Shown here piece by piece: positions 27,856 to 36,592 of a DNA stretch of 64,000 bases (positions within the stretch are counted from its first letter, which is position 1; each line of letters opens with the position of its first letter). This stretch comes from Mesorhizobium sp. (GTDB taxonomy: Bacteria; Pseudomonadota; Alphaproteobacteria; Rhizobiales; Rhizobiaceae). The notes below the pieces were generated by a model. It did not search any database. It was not told the origin of the DNA and worked only from the letters and a program-made list of their open reading frames with translations. Both the position numbers and the translations under genes were made by a program. The stretch lies in the NCBI RefSeq assembly GCF_004963255.1, contig NZ_SUGA01000002.1, forward strand, positions 266,770-330,769, read 5' to 3'.

Positions 27856-28740
27856 ATGCTGTACGATATCAGGCTTCACCTCAGCTACGACTATGACGCC
27901 GCGGCCGGTGGCAGCCGGCATCAGGTGCGGGTGCTGCCGCCGACGATCGCGGGCGTGCAGCGCGTCGTCGTCGCCTCGCTGTCTTTCGTGCCAAACCCAT
28001 CTGAGCGCACGGATTTTTCCGATTTCTTCGGCAACAACGTCACCGCGATCGCCTTTCGCGATGTCCATGACGGCCTCGACATCAAGATGAGCGCGCGGGT
28101 GTCGGTGTCGCGTCCGGAGCCCGGCCTTGACGTCTCGCCGGATCTGCGGCGGCTCAAAGAGGAACTCGGCTCGGTCCGCTCGCTGTCGCCTTCCGCGCCG
28201 CATCATTTCCTCGCGGCCAGCGATCACGTCGGCATCGATGCCGCGATCACGGCCTATGCACGGGAAAGCCTGGCCGGCTCGACGGTGGCTACGGCGGCCG
28301 ATCTCTGCAATCGCATCCATCGCGATTTCACCTATGACGGCAAGGCGACGACGGTGCAGACGCGGGCGGGCGACGCCTTCGCGCTGAAGCGCGGCGTGTG
28401 CCAGGATTTTTCGCATATCATGATCGCCGGCTTGCGTGGGCTGGGCATCCCCGCCGGCTATGTCAGCGGCTTCCTGCGCACGATCCCGCCCAAGGGAAAG
28501 CCGAGGCTCGAGGGCGCAGATGCCATGCATGCCTGGGTCAAGGTTTGGTGCGGCCGCGATGCCGGCTGGCAGGAATTCGACCCGACCAACGGCATGCGGG
28601 CGAGCAACGACCATATCACCGTCGGCTATGGCCGCGACTATTCCGATGTGGCGCCGATCGTCGGTGTCCTGAAGACGACGGGCGGCCAGGTCGGCGATCA
28701 GGCGGTCGACGTCATTCCGGTCGCCTTGGAAAAGGTGTGA
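27856..28740 (+). CDS. Transglutaminase family cysteine protease-like protein
   Basis: This 294-residue protein has the N-terminal transglutaminase beta region and a catalytic core with Cys182 (KRGVCQDFSHIMI), His225 (DAMHAWVKV) and Asp242 (EFDPTNG), all intact. It is a different subtype from the first gene of the operon and is the stand-alone form that usually accompanies alpha-E proteins. The ATG at 27856 is separated from the preceding TAG by one base. Together with the ATP-grasp ligase it suggests a make-and-cut cycle on an amide or peptide. The substrate is unknown. Confidence 0.92.
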   Translation: MLYDIRLHLSYDYDAAAGGSRHQVRVLPPTIAGVQRVVVASLSFVPNPSERTDFSDFFGNNVTAIAFRDVHDGLDIKMSARVSVSRPEPGLDVSPDLRRLKEELGSVRSLSPSAPHHFLAASDHVGIDAAITAYARESLAGSTVATAADLCNRIHRDFTYDGKATTVQTRAGDAFALKRGVCQDFSHIMIAGLRGLGIPAGYVSGFLRTIPPKGKPRLEGADAMHAWVKVWCGRDAGWQEFDPTNGMRASNDHITVGYGRDYSDVAPIVGVLKTTGGQVGDQAVDVIPVALEKV

Positions 28741-28837
28741 TGGCAACTCCGATCGCCCGATAGACGCTTCTCGACTGCGCCTGCCGTCGGTATTCTGGGT
28801 ATGGGATTGACGGGGGGCGCGCCTGCGTGGGTGTGGT

Positions 28838-29788
28838 GTGCGGCGACAGGGTTTGGAAGAGGTCAGCATCATCATTGCGGCGCACAATGCCGCTCAGACA
28901 ATTGCTCGGACGCTCGCTTCGCTGGCCTCGGAAAAGGAGGTCATCGGTGAAGTCCTGGTGGTCGACGATTGTTCCTCCGACGCCACCGCTGCCGTCGCCA
29001 TGGAGACGGCGTTGCGGTTTGCCTTGCCGATGCGCGTCATCAAATCGAGCTGCCGCGACGCCGGCGGCTCCAGGAATCTGGCTCTGGAGCAGGCCCGTTG
29101 TCCCTGGATCTATATGATCGACGCCGATGATCTTCATCTGGAAGGCGGTCTGCGCGCGTTGCTGGCCAAGGCCGGCGCGCGATCAGGGATCGATCTGGTG
29201 GTCGGCGGCTTCCGTCGGCGGGTCGACGGCGAGGAGCGGTCGACCAAGATGCCGGGCGTCTACACAGCCAGCGGGCTTGCCAATGCCTGCGCCTATCTCG
29301 ATGGGCGGATACGGTCGATTGCAGTCGGCAGCGCGCTGGTGTCGCGGCGGGTCATTGGCGAAACGAGATTCCCGGTCGGGCTTGCCTATGACGAGGACAC
29401 GCTGTTTTGGGCGCGCGTCATCGCCAAGGCATCGGTTGCCGTCGTGAGACAACCGATCTTCATCTATTTCGTGTCTGCGGAGCGCTCCGACGATCTTTTC
29501 ACGGTCAGATCTGCCGGGCGCTTTCTGGAATGGCGCCTGGCGCTGCGCCGGCTCCGGTCCTGCGGCATCGTGGAGCGGTCGCTGAAGGTCAGGGAAGGCC
29601 TCGTTGCCTTGAAAATCGCGCGCGTTCATTACGGGCGCGGCGATTTCGCCAAGGCGGCAAGATTCCTCAACGTGGCCGAGGCCGCGCCACGGGCGGGCGC
29701 GAACGCCTGGCGTTGCATGCGCTATCGATTGAAGGTCACGCTACGGCGCCGGTTCTCGGCGCCGGTCGCCCAACCGCAACGCGCCTGA
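28838..29788 (+). CDS. Family 2 glycosyltransferase
   Basis: This is a GT-A fold inverting glycosyltransferase of 316 residues, lacking membrane segments. The N-terminal nucleotide-sugar site is visible as SIIIAAHNAAQTI, VVDDCSSDAT and the metal-binding DADD in YMIDADDLHLEGG (about residues 95-105). The Asp-rich AYDEDTLFWARV, about residue 190, is the likely catalytic base region. The C-terminal helical tail is basic. The start is taken at GTG 28838, and its ribosome binding site is weak, so the start is uncertain. It follows the transglutaminase operon by 97 bases on the same strand. The acceptor is unknown. Confidence 0.85.
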   Translation: MRRQGLEEVSIIIAAHNAAQTIARTLASLASEKEVIGEVLVVDDCSSDATAAVAMETALRFALPMRVIKSSCRDAGGSRNLALEQARCPWIYMIDADDLHLEGGLRALLAKAGARSGIDLVVGGFRRRVDGEERSTKMPGVYTASGLANACAYLDGRIRSIAVGSALVSRRVIGETRFPVGLAYDEDTLFWARVIAKASVAVVRQPIFIYFVSAERSDDLFTVRSAGRFLEWRLALRRLRSCGIVERSLKVREGLVALKIARVHYGRGDFAKAARFLNVAEAAPRAGANAWRCMRYRLKVTLRRRFSAPVAQPQRA

Positions 29789-29990
29789 TGGCGTCGAGGC
29801 CGGGCCTCGCGACTATCTGGCAGCCGGCAATGGATCCTCAAGCCCATGCCGGCCGGTAATACTTCTCACCCATGTTGGTGATGGAAGGCTGTTGGATAGC
29901 GGACGTATCGGTCAGCCGGCAGGGCTGACGCCCTTCTGGAACAAGTCACCGGCGCGCGGCTTTATCTACGGGTCATTTCGCGGAGCCGGC

Positions 29991-31082
29991 ATGTTACAGC
30001 ATTTACAAGCGTCATCGGACCGTTTGGCGCGGGCCGAGGAAACCCGTAGGAACGGCAATCCCAGCTTGGCCGGGAGCACGTCGCTCAACTATGTAACCGA
30101 TGCCGATCCCGGCATCCGCAGATTGAGGAAAGGCGCGGGATTCTCCTATCTAGGACCCGATGGCAGAGCCGTCGACGAAACGACGCTTGCCCGCATCAAG
30201 GCGGTCGTCATTCCGCCGGCCTGGACGGATGTGTGGATCTCGCCCGATCCGGACGGCCATATCCAGGCGACGGGCAGGGATCAGCGCGGTCGCAAGCAGT
30301 ACCGTTACCATTCGCAATGGACCGAGGAACGCGACGGCGTCAAATATTCCAGCCTCGTCGCCTTCGCGGAAAGCCTGCCCGCCCTGAGGCGCCAGATCGA
30401 TGCCGATCTGCGCCGGCGGGGACTGCCCCTGGAGCGGGTCGTTGCCTCGGTGGTCTGGCTGCTCGACAACACCATGATCCGCATCGGCAACGCGGCCTAT
30501 GCGCGCGACAATAAGAGTTTCGGGCTGACCACGCTGCGCGACCGCCATGTCGAGATCAACGGCTCCAGCCTGCGCTTCGCCTTCAAGGGCAAGTCGGGCA
30601 AGGAATGGAAGCTGAAGCTGGTCGATCGCCGCATCGCCAAGGTCGTGCGCGGCGCGCAGGATCTGCCCGGGCAGAAGCTATTCCAGTATCTGGGTGAGGA
30701 TGGCGACCGGCGGCCGGTGCGCTCGGAGGACGTCAACCGGTACATCCGCGAGGCTTCCGGCGCCGAATTCAGCTCAAAGCATTTTCGCACCTGGGGCGGC
30801 ACCATCCATGCCGCGTCGCTGTTTGCCGGGACCGAGCTGCCGGAAAGCAAGACGCAACAAAACCGGGTGATCAACAGCGTCGTCGACAAGGTCGCCGAGC
30901 GATTGGGCAATACTCGTGCCGTCTGCCGCAAATGCTACATCCATCCGCTGGTGTTCGAGGCATGGACCGAGGGACGCCTGCTTGACGAGATGGCCGAAGC
31001 CAACAAGCGCAAACGGCTGATACAAGGCCTCGACGAGGAAGAAACGCTGGTGCTCAGATGGCTGCAGACGCATGGCGCCTGA
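29991..31082 (+). CDS. DNA topoisomerase IB
   Basis: Poxvirus-type bacterial topoisomerase IB relaxes supercoils through a 3'-phosphotyrosine intermediate. The nucleophile is Tyr316 in CRKCYIHPLVFEAW. Other catalytic elements are RIGNAAYARDNKSFGLTTLR, Lys in FKGKSGKEW and Arg266 in KHFRTWGGT. The N-terminal DNA-clamp domain contains RKQYRYHSQW. The ATG at 29991 gives 363 residues and follows CGGAGCC. A frame opening at 29892 would add 33 residues outside the family. It is monocistronic, and no ligase or Ku partner is adjacent. Confidence 0.93.
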   Translation: MLQHLQASSDRLARAEETRRNGNPSLAGSTSLNYVTDADPGIRRLRKGAGFSYLGPDGRAVDETTLARIKAVVIPPAWTDVWISPDPDGHIQATGRDQRGRKQYRYHSQWTEERDGVKYSSLVAFAESLPALRRQIDADLRRRGLPLERVVASVVWLLDNTMIRIGNAAYARDNKSFGLTTLRDRHVEINGSSLRFAFKGKSGKEWKLKLVDRRIAKVVRGAQDLPGQKLFQYLGEDGDRRPVRSEDVNRYIREASGAEFSSKHFRTWGGTIHAASLFAGTELPESKTQQNRVINSVVDKVAERLGNTRAVCRKCYIHPLVFEAWTEGRLLDEMAEANKRKRLIQGLDEEETLVLRWLQTHGA

Positions 31083-31093
31083 CGGTCAGGCGC
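31075..31093 (+). terminator. Inverted repeat spanning the topoisomerase stop codon
   Basis: GCGCCTGAC and GTCAGGCGC flank a single base and overlap the TGA stop. A T7 tract follows only 34 bases later (31127-31133). The repeat could form a strong cruciform or hairpin that helps terminate or stabilise the mRNA, but without an adjacent T run it is a weak terminator candidate. Confidence 0.4.
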
Positions 31094-31143
31094 GAGGGAC
31101 AGCCAAGTCCGTGATTACCCGCCGAATTTTTTTATCGACCTTG

Positions 31144-31170
31144 TGTCGGGAAGGGTCCTAGTGTCGCGTC
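31144..31170 (+). promoter_or_regulatory. Candidate ECF42-type promoter
   Basis: TGTCGG at 31144-31149 is followed after 17 bases by CGTC at 31167-31170, 24 bases before the ATG of the DGPF gene. As I recall, ECF42 sigma factors recognise a TGTCGA-like -35 and a CG(A/T)C -10, so this fits autoregulation of the operon by its own sigma factor. Confidence 0.55.
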
Positions 31171-31193
31171 CTTTGATACGGAAAGGACCTGCC

Positions 31194-31568
31194 ATGCTAT
31201 ACGCCATCCTCTGCTACGCCTCCGAAGACGTCGTCTGCTCCTGGAGCAAGGAACAGGACGACGAGGTCATGGCGAAGATCCTCGACGTGCAGGACAAATA
31301 CGCCAAGGCCGGCCGGCTCGGGCCCGTGGCGCGCCTTTTGCCGACGACGGCCGCGACGACGCTCAGAAAGGTCAAGGGCGAGGCGGTCGTGCTCGACGGC
31401 CCGTTTGCAGAGACCAAGGAACAGTTCCTCGGCTTCTACACGCTCGAATGCCGCGACCTCGACGAGGCTGTCGAATTCGCCCGTGAGCTTTCCGAGGTCA
31501 ATCCGAGCGGCGGCTCCTACGAGATCCGGCCGGTCTCGGTCTTCAATCCGACAAAGGTCGCGGTATGA
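31194..31568 (+). CDS. DGPF (YCII-related) domain protein partnered with ECF42 sigma
   Basis: This small cytoplasmic protein has 124 residues. The family signature DGPFAETKEQFLGFY is at about residues 65-80, and the ferredoxin-like alpha/beta pattern starts MLYAILCYASED. DGPF proteins are the standard neighbours of ECF42 sigma factors and are thought to be their targets or modulators. Their chemistry is unknown. The ATG at 31194 is preceded by GGAAAGGA. The stop overlaps the start of the sigma gene as ATGA, so the two are translated together. Confidence 0.9.
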   Translation: MLYAILCYASEDVVCSWSKEQDDEVMAKILDVQDKYAKAGRLGPVARLLPTTAATTLRKVKGEAVVLDGPFAETKEQFLGFYTLECRDLDEAVEFARELSEVNPSGGSYEIRPVSVFNPTKVAV

Positions 31569-32839
31569 CGGACCTTGCCTGGATAAGCACGGCGATCAGC
31601 AACGCCCGTCCGCAGGCGATGGGCGCGCTGCTGCGCTATTTCCGCGACCTCGACGCCGCGGAAGAGGCTTTCCAGGACGCGTGCCTGAGGGCGCTGAAGA
31701 ACTGGCCGAAGAACGGGCCGCCGCGCGATCCGGCGGCCTGGCTGATCTTCGTCGGCCGCAACAGCGGCATCGACGCGGTGCGCAAGCGTGCCAAGCAGGC
31801 GCCGATGCCGGAAGAGGACCAGATCTCCGATCTGGAGGATGCCGAGGGCGACATGGCCGAGCGGCTGGACGGCGCGCATTACCGCGACGACATCCTGCGG
31901 CTTCTGTTCATCTGCTGCCATCCGGATCTGCCGGCGACGCAGCAGATCGCGGTGGCGCTGCGCATCGTCTCCGGCCTCACCGTCAAGCAGATCGCGCGCG
32001 CCTTCCTGGTCGGCGAGAGCGCCATGGAGCAGCGCATCACCCGCGCCAAGGCGCGCATCGCGGACGCCGGCGTGCCATTCGAGACGCCGGGCGCGGTCGA
32101 ACGCTCGGAACGGCTCGCCGCGGTCGCCGCGATGGTCTATCTGATCTTCAACGAAGGCTATTCGAGCAATGGCGGCGAGGCGCCGGCCCGCGCGCCGCTC
32201 TGCGAAGAGGCGATCCGGCTTACGCGTCTGCTGCTCAGGCTGTTCCAGGCCGAGCCGGAGATCATGGGGCTGACCGCGCTGCTTCTGCTGCAGCACGCGC
32301 GGGCGCCGGCGCGGTTCGATGAGCATGGCGAGATCATCCTGCTCGAGGATCAGGACCGCTCGCTGTGGAGCCGCAAGATGATCGACGAGGGCCTGGCGTT
32401 GGTCGACAAGGCGCTGCGCCACCGCAAGCCCGGCCCCTATCAGGTGCAGGCGGCGATCGCGGCGCTGCATGCGCGGGCGGCGACGGCCGAGGATACCGAC
32501 TGGACCGAGATCGACCTGCTCTACGGCCTGCTGGAGCAGATGCAGCCGTCGCCGGTGGTGACGCTGAACCGCGCCGTCGCGGTCAGCAAGGTGCGCGGCC
32601 CGGAAGCCGCGCTTGCCATGATCGAGCCGCTGGAAGAGCGTTTGTCGGGCTATTTCCACTTCTTCGGGCTGCGGGGCGGGCTGCTGATGCAGCTCGGCCG
32701 CAACGAAGAAGCGCGCGTCGCCTTCGACCGCGCCATCGCCTTAGCCAACACCGCAGCCGAGGCGGCGCATATCCGCATGCATATCGATCGGCTGATCAAG
32801 GAAAGCAGCGAGCGGACTCCCGCCAAAAAAGCGCATTGA
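31565..32839 (+). CDS. ECF42-group RNA polymerase sigma factor with TPR-like C terminus
   Basis: This is an extracytoplasmic-function sigma factor of 424 residues, twice the usual ECF length. Region 2 covers residues about 15-80 (DAAEEAFQDACLRAL, DPAAWLIFVGRNSGIDAVRKRA). Region 4 covers about 115-165 (LPATQQIAVALRIV, LTVKQIARAFLVGESAMEQRI). From about residue 180 a long helical C-terminal extension with TPR-like repeats follows (LNRAVAVSKVRGPEAALAMI, EEARVAFDRAIALANTAAEA). Group ECF42 is defined by this extension and by linkage to DGPF genes, both seen here. No anti-sigma factor is adjacent, so control is thought to go through the extension. Confidence 0.92.
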   Translation: MTDLAWISTAISNARPQAMGALLRYFRDLDAAEEAFQDACLRALKNWPKNGPPRDPAAWLIFVGRNSGIDAVRKRAKQAPMPEEDQISDLEDAEGDMAERLDGAHYRDDILRLLFICCHPDLPATQQIAVALRIVSGLTVKQIARAFLVGESAMEQRITRAKARIADAGVPFETPGAVERSERLAAVAAMVYLIFNEGYSSNGGEAPARAPLCEEAIRLTRLLLRLFQAEPEIMGLTALLLLQHARAPARFDEHGEIILLEDQDRSLWSRKMIDEGLALVDKALRHRKPGPYQVQAAIAALHARAATAEDTDWTEIDLLYGLLEQMQPSPVVTLNRAVAVSKVRGPEAALAMIEPLEERLSGYFHFFGLRGGLLMQLGRNEEARVAFDRAIALANTAAEAAHIRMHIDRLIKESSERTPAKKAH

Positions 32840-33022
32840 TCCTCCGGCTACCCTCTGGCCCAATTTCGCGATCGAGCCTTGGACCATGCCGGGGTGGCGG
32901 TTTTTCCCCGAAACGAGTAATGCCACGCCATCAAAGCGCCCAGGCGTCTCCTGTCGGAACGTCAAGGATATGGCGCATGGCTGCATTCCCACCCTTCGAG
33001 GTGGAACCTGAAAGGGACAAAA

Positions 33023-34537
33023 ATGACGTTAGCGAAGGAAACGGCTTCACTTCTTGAGAAACTCGGCGTCGCCAAGGAGGCGCTTTCCGGCGGCGACCTC
33101 GTCGTGCACAGCCCGGTGACGGGCGAAGAGATCGCGGCGCTGAAGCAGATTTCGGCGGCGGACGCCGGCAAGGCCATCGATGCCGCGCACAAGGCCTTCC
33201 AGGCCTGGCGCCTGGTGCCGGGCCCGAAGCGCGGCGAACTGGTGCGGCTGCTGGGCGAAGAACTGCGCGCGCATAAGGACGAGCTCGGCCGGCTGGTGTC
33301 GATCGAAGTCGGCAAGATCCCGTCCGAGGGTCTCGGCGAAGTCCAGGAGATGATCGACATCTGCGATTTCGCCGTCGGTCTTTCCCGCCAGCTCTATGGC
33401 CTCACCATCGCCACCGAACGCCCCGGACATCGCATGATGGAGACCTGGCATCCGCTCGGCGTGGTCGGCGTGATCTCGGCCTTCAATTTCCCGGTCGCGG
33501 TGTGGTCGTGGAATGCAGCGCTTGCCTTCGTCTGCGGCGATGCGGTGGTGTGGAAGCCGTCGGAAAAGACGCCGCTGACCGCGCTTGCCTGCGAGGCGAT
33601 CTTCAAGCGCGCCGCACGGCGCTTCGGCGCCGATGCGCCGGCGGGTTTGCTGCAGGTGCTGATCGGTGACCGCGTCGCCGGCGAGGTGCTGGTCGACCAC
33701 CCGAAGGTGCCGCTGGTCTCGGCCACCGGCTCGACCCGCATGGGCCGCGAGGTCGGTCCTCGGCTCGCCAAGCGCTTTGCCCGCGCGGTGCTGGAGTTGG
33801 GCGGCAACAATGCGGGCATCGTGACGCCTACCGCCGATCTCGACATGGCGCTGCGCGCGATCGCCTTCGGCGCCATGGGCACCGCCGGGCAGCGCTGCAC
33901 GACGCTGAGGCGCCTCTTCGTGCATGACAGCGTCTATGACGCTTTGCTGCCGCGGCTGAAGAAGGCCTATCAGAGCGTCTCGGTCGGCAATCCGCTGGAA
34001 GGCAAGGCGCTGGTCGGTCCGCTGATCGACAAAGCGGCCTTCGACAACATGCAGAAGGCGCTGAAGGAGGCCGAGGCGCATGGCGGCAAGGTGACGGGCG
34101 GCGCGCGCCTCGAAAACGGTCATCCGGACGCCTATTACGCGCATCCGGCGCTGGTCGAGATGCCTGCCCAAGTCTCGCCGGTGACGGAAGAGACCTTCGC
34201 CCCGATCCTCTATGTGATGAAATATTCCGATTTCGACGAAGCGCTCGAATTGCACAATGCCGTGGGCGCCGGCCTGTCGTCGTCGATCTTCACCCGCGAC
34301 CTGCAGGAATCGGAGCGCTTCCTCGGCGTCGACGGCTCGGATTGCGGCATCGCCAACGTCAATATCGGCACTTCCGGCGCCGAGATCGGCGGGGCATTCG
34401 GCGGCGAGAAGGAGACCGGCGGCGGCCGCGAGAGCGGCTCGGACGCCTGGAAGGCCTATATGCGTCGCGCCACCAACACGGTGAATTTTTCCAAGGCGCT
34501 GCCGCTCGCGCAAGGCGTGTCGTTCGACATCGATTGA
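33023..34537 (+). CDS. ALDH7-type aldehyde dehydrogenase (probable piperideine-6-carboxylate dehydrogenase)
   Basis: This is an NAD-dependent aldehyde dehydrogenase of 504 residues in the antiquitin (ALDH7) branch, which oxidises alpha-aminoadipate semialdehyde/piperideine-6-carboxylate in lysine breakdown. The catalytic Cys292 (GTAGQRCTTLRRLF) and Glu258 (VLELGGNNAG) are intact. The C-terminal block NIGTSGAEIGGAFGGEKETG is characteristic of ALDH7. AAAGGGACAAAA precedes the ATG. The gene stands alone, with a strong shared terminator after it. Substrate assignment is by subfamily only. Confidence 0.88.
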   Translation: MTLAKETASLLEKLGVAKEALSGGDLVVHSPVTGEEIAALKQISAADAGKAIDAAHKAFQAWRLVPGPKRGELVRLLGEELRAHKDELGRLVSIEVGKIPSEGLGEVQEMIDICDFAVGLSRQLYGLTIATERPGHRMMETWHPLGVVGVISAFNFPVAVWSWNAALAFVCGDAVVWKPSEKTPLTALACEAIFKRAARRFGADAPAGLLQVLIGDRVAGEVLVDHPKVPLVSATGSTRMGREVGPRLAKRFARAVLELGGNNAGIVTPTADLDMALRAIAFGAMGTAGQRCTTLRRLFVHDSVYDALLPRLKKAYQSVSVGNPLEGKALVGPLIDKAAFDNMQKALKEAEAHGGKVTGGARLENGHPDAYYAHPALVEMPAQVSPVTEETFAPILYVMKYSDFDEALELHNAVGAGLSSSIFTRDLQESERFLGVDGSDCGIANVNIGTSGAEIGGAFGGEKETGGGRESGSDAWKAYMRRATNTVNFSKALPLAQGVSFDID

Positions 34538-34541
34538 AACA

Positions 34542-34579
34542 AGCGAGCGGTTCGGCTTGGAGAAACCGAACCGCTCGCT
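34542..34579. terminator. Bidirectional terminator between ALDH and the sugar ABC operon
   Basis: A perfect 14-bp stem, AGCGAGCGGTTCGG with its complement at 34566-34579, encloses ten loop bases. It begins four bases after the ALDH stop and ends eight bases before the end of the convergent ABC ATPase gene. T-rich flanks occur on both sides (TGTTG on plus, TTGTTTC on minus), so it can end both transcripts. Confidence 0.8.
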
Positions 34580-34587
34580 GTTGCTCC

Positions 34588-35664
34588 TCAGAAAGCCTTG
34601 CCGGTCGCCAGGTCGAACAGGCGCAACGCGTCTTCGTCGAAGGCAAACGCGCATCGCTCGCCCTTTGCAACACGGGCTTGCGGCGGCAGGGTTGCCGTCA
34701 GCCTTTGTGCGCCGATCCGGGCGGTGGTGACCTGTTCGGGGCCGGTCAGTTCGACGACGTCGATCTCGACCGGCAGCGACAAGTCGGCGCCGCTGTCCGG
34801 ACCGAGGCGGAGCGTTTCGGGCCTGATCCCGACCACGACCGAAGCACCGTCGCGGACGGCGTTGGCGTAGCGTTCCGGCAGCGCCAGACGCGCATCCGTG
34901 CCGGTGATGGCGAGCTTGCCGTCCTCGACGGTGGCTTCCAGCATGTTCATCGCCGGCGCGCCGACGAAGCCGGCGACATAGAGCGTTGCCGGCTGGTTGT
35001 AGATTTCTTCCGGGGTGCCCAGCTGCTCGATGCGGCCGTCGCGCATGACGGCGATGCGGGTTGCCAGCGTCATCGCCTCGATCTGGTCGTGGGTGACATA
35101 GACGACCGTGGTCTTGAGCATCTCATGCAGGCGCTTCAATTCGGTGCGCATTTCCAGGCGCAGCTTGGCGTCCAGATTGGAGAGCGGCTCGTCGAACAGG
35201 AAGACCTGCGGCTTGCGCACCAGCGCCCTGCCGATGGCGACGCGCTGGCGTTGGCCGCCGGACAACTGGCCGGGCTTGCGATCGAGCAGGGCCTCGATGT
35301 GCAGGAGTCTCGCGGTCTCGCGCACCGCCTTATCGCGCTCGGCGGCGGGCACCTTGCGCATCTCCAGGCCGAAACCGATATTGCGGCTGACGGTGAGGTT
35401 CGGATAGAGCGCGTAGGACTGGAAGACCATGGCGATGTCGCGGTTCTTCGGATGCACGCCAAGCACCGAACGGCCGCCGATCAGCACGTCGCCGCTGGTT
35501 GCTTCGGCAAGGCCAGCGATGATGTTGAGCAAAGTGGACTTGCCGCAGCCGGACGACCCGAGCAACACCAAGAATTCGCCGTTTTCGAGCGCGATGTCGA
35601 TGCCTTTCAGCGTCTCGACGCTGCCGTAATTCTTGCGGACATCGCGGATCTCAAGCGCGCTCAT
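34588..35664 (-). CDS. Sugar ABC transporter ATP-binding protein, UgpC/MsmK type
   Basis: This is the ATPase of a CUT1 carbohydrate importer, 358 residues. Walker A GSSGCGKST, signature LSGGQRQR, Walker B VFLFDEP and the H-loop YVTHDQIEA are intact. The C-terminal TOBE/MalK-type regulatory domain starts near residue 235. I place the start at ATG 35664, where GAGGATG precedes it and the gene overlaps the kinase gene by 14 bases. It is the last gene of the operon that starts with the binding protein at 40.8 kb. Confidence 0.93.
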   Translation of the reverse strand: MSALEIRDVRKNYGSVETLKGIDIALENGEFLVLLGSSGCGKSTLLNIIAGLAEATSGDVLIGGRSVLGVHPKNRDIAMVFQSYALYPNLTVSRNIGFGLEMRKVPAAERDKAVRETARLLHIEALLDRKPGQLSGGQRQRVAIGRALVRKPQVFLFDEPLSNLDAKLRLEMRTELKRLHEMLKTTVVYVTHDQIEAMTLATRIAVMRDGRIEQLGTPEEIYNQPATLYVAGFVGAPAMNMLEATVEDGKLAITGTDARLALPERYANAVRDGASVVVGIRPETLRLGPDSGADLSLPVEIDVVELTGPEQVTTARIGAQRLTATLPPQARVAKGERCAFAFDEDALRLFDLATGKAF

Positions 35665-36592
35665 GGACGGCATCCTCGAATTGGGTCGGCCCGCCATAGT
35701 CGCGGGGCAAGGTTGAGATGGCGCGCGAGGCCACGCGGATGGCGGCGGACAGGCACATTTCAAGGGAGCGTCCGTGTGCCAGGGCGGCCAGGAAGGCGGC
35801 GTTGAAGACGTCGCCGGCGCCGATGGTGTCGACGACAGCGACGCGCGGCGCCGGCACTTCGATGAGGTTGCCCTCGGCGCCGATGGCGATCGCGCCGTCC
35901 GGTCCGCGTTTGACCACGACGATCGCCCCGTCCTTCATGCCGTCGCGGATCTTGCGCGCGGCCGCTACGGGACTTGCGAGGCCGGCCAATGTCGTCGTCT
36001 CGACCTCGTTGAAGAGCGCCAGTTCGCAGCGCGACAGCCAGCCGCGCGCCGCCGCGCAGTTCGCCTCAGTCCAGCCGTCGATCGGCCATCCCGTGTCGAG
36101 CGCGACGGCGATGCGGTTCGCTTCGGCCCAGTCGAAGAGCGCGCCATAGTCGCGCGTAAGATCCTCGGTGAGAAAGGAACCGCTGAGCAGCGCATAGCCG
36201 CCGGCGAGCCGGTTGCCGTCGAGCACCGAAAGCACATCGTCCAGGCTGAAACGGGGCAGGTGGCCGCGCGTGGTGAAGAAGGTGCGCTCGCCATCGGGAT
36301 GGGTCATGCCGACCGACAATGTGGTGCCTTCGGGACGAACCGGCCATTTCTGCGCGCGGTGCCCGAACGCCTCGCGCAGCCAGCGCCCGAACTGGTCGTC
36401 GCCGAGATTGGCGGCGATCTCGAAGTCGATGCCCAGCGCCTGCCAGGCAAGCGCGGTGTTGCCGGCCTGGCCGCCGACGCGCAAATCGTCATGATCGACG
36501 ACGGTCTCGGTGCCGGCCTTCGGCCACGGCGCGACCGGGCCGACGATCAGGTCGACATTGACGTTGCCGATCACCGCGAGCGGCCGCATCAT
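35651..36592 (-). CDS. PfkB-family carbohydrate kinase
   Basis: This ribokinase-fold kinase has 313 residues. The substrate-binding GG motif is in VGGQAGNTALAWQALG (about residues 39-54). The catalytic Asp and anion hole are in DTIGAGDVFNAAFLAAL (about 249-265). The start overlaps the stop of the SIS gene. It presumably phosphorylates the imported sugar or amino sugar before the SIS enzyme acts. Fructoselysine-type kinases also belong to this family and pair with SIS deglycases, so an Amadori compound is one alternative substrate. Confidence 0.88.
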   Translation of the reverse strand: MMRPLAVIGNVNVDLIVGPVAPWPKAGTETVVDHDDLRVGGQAGNTALAWQALGIDFEIAANLGDDQFGRWLREAFGHRAQKWPVRPEGTTLSVGMTHPDGERTFFTTRGHLPRFSLDDVLSVLDGNRLAGGYALLSGSFLTEDLTRDYGALFDWAEANRIAVALDTGWPIDGWTEANCAAARGWLSRCELALFNEVETTTLAGLASPVAAARKIRDGMKDGAIVVVKRGPDGAIAIGAEGNLIEVPAPRVAVVDTIGAGDVFNAAFLAALAHGRSLEMCLSAAIRVASRAISTLPRDYGGPTQFEDAVHERA

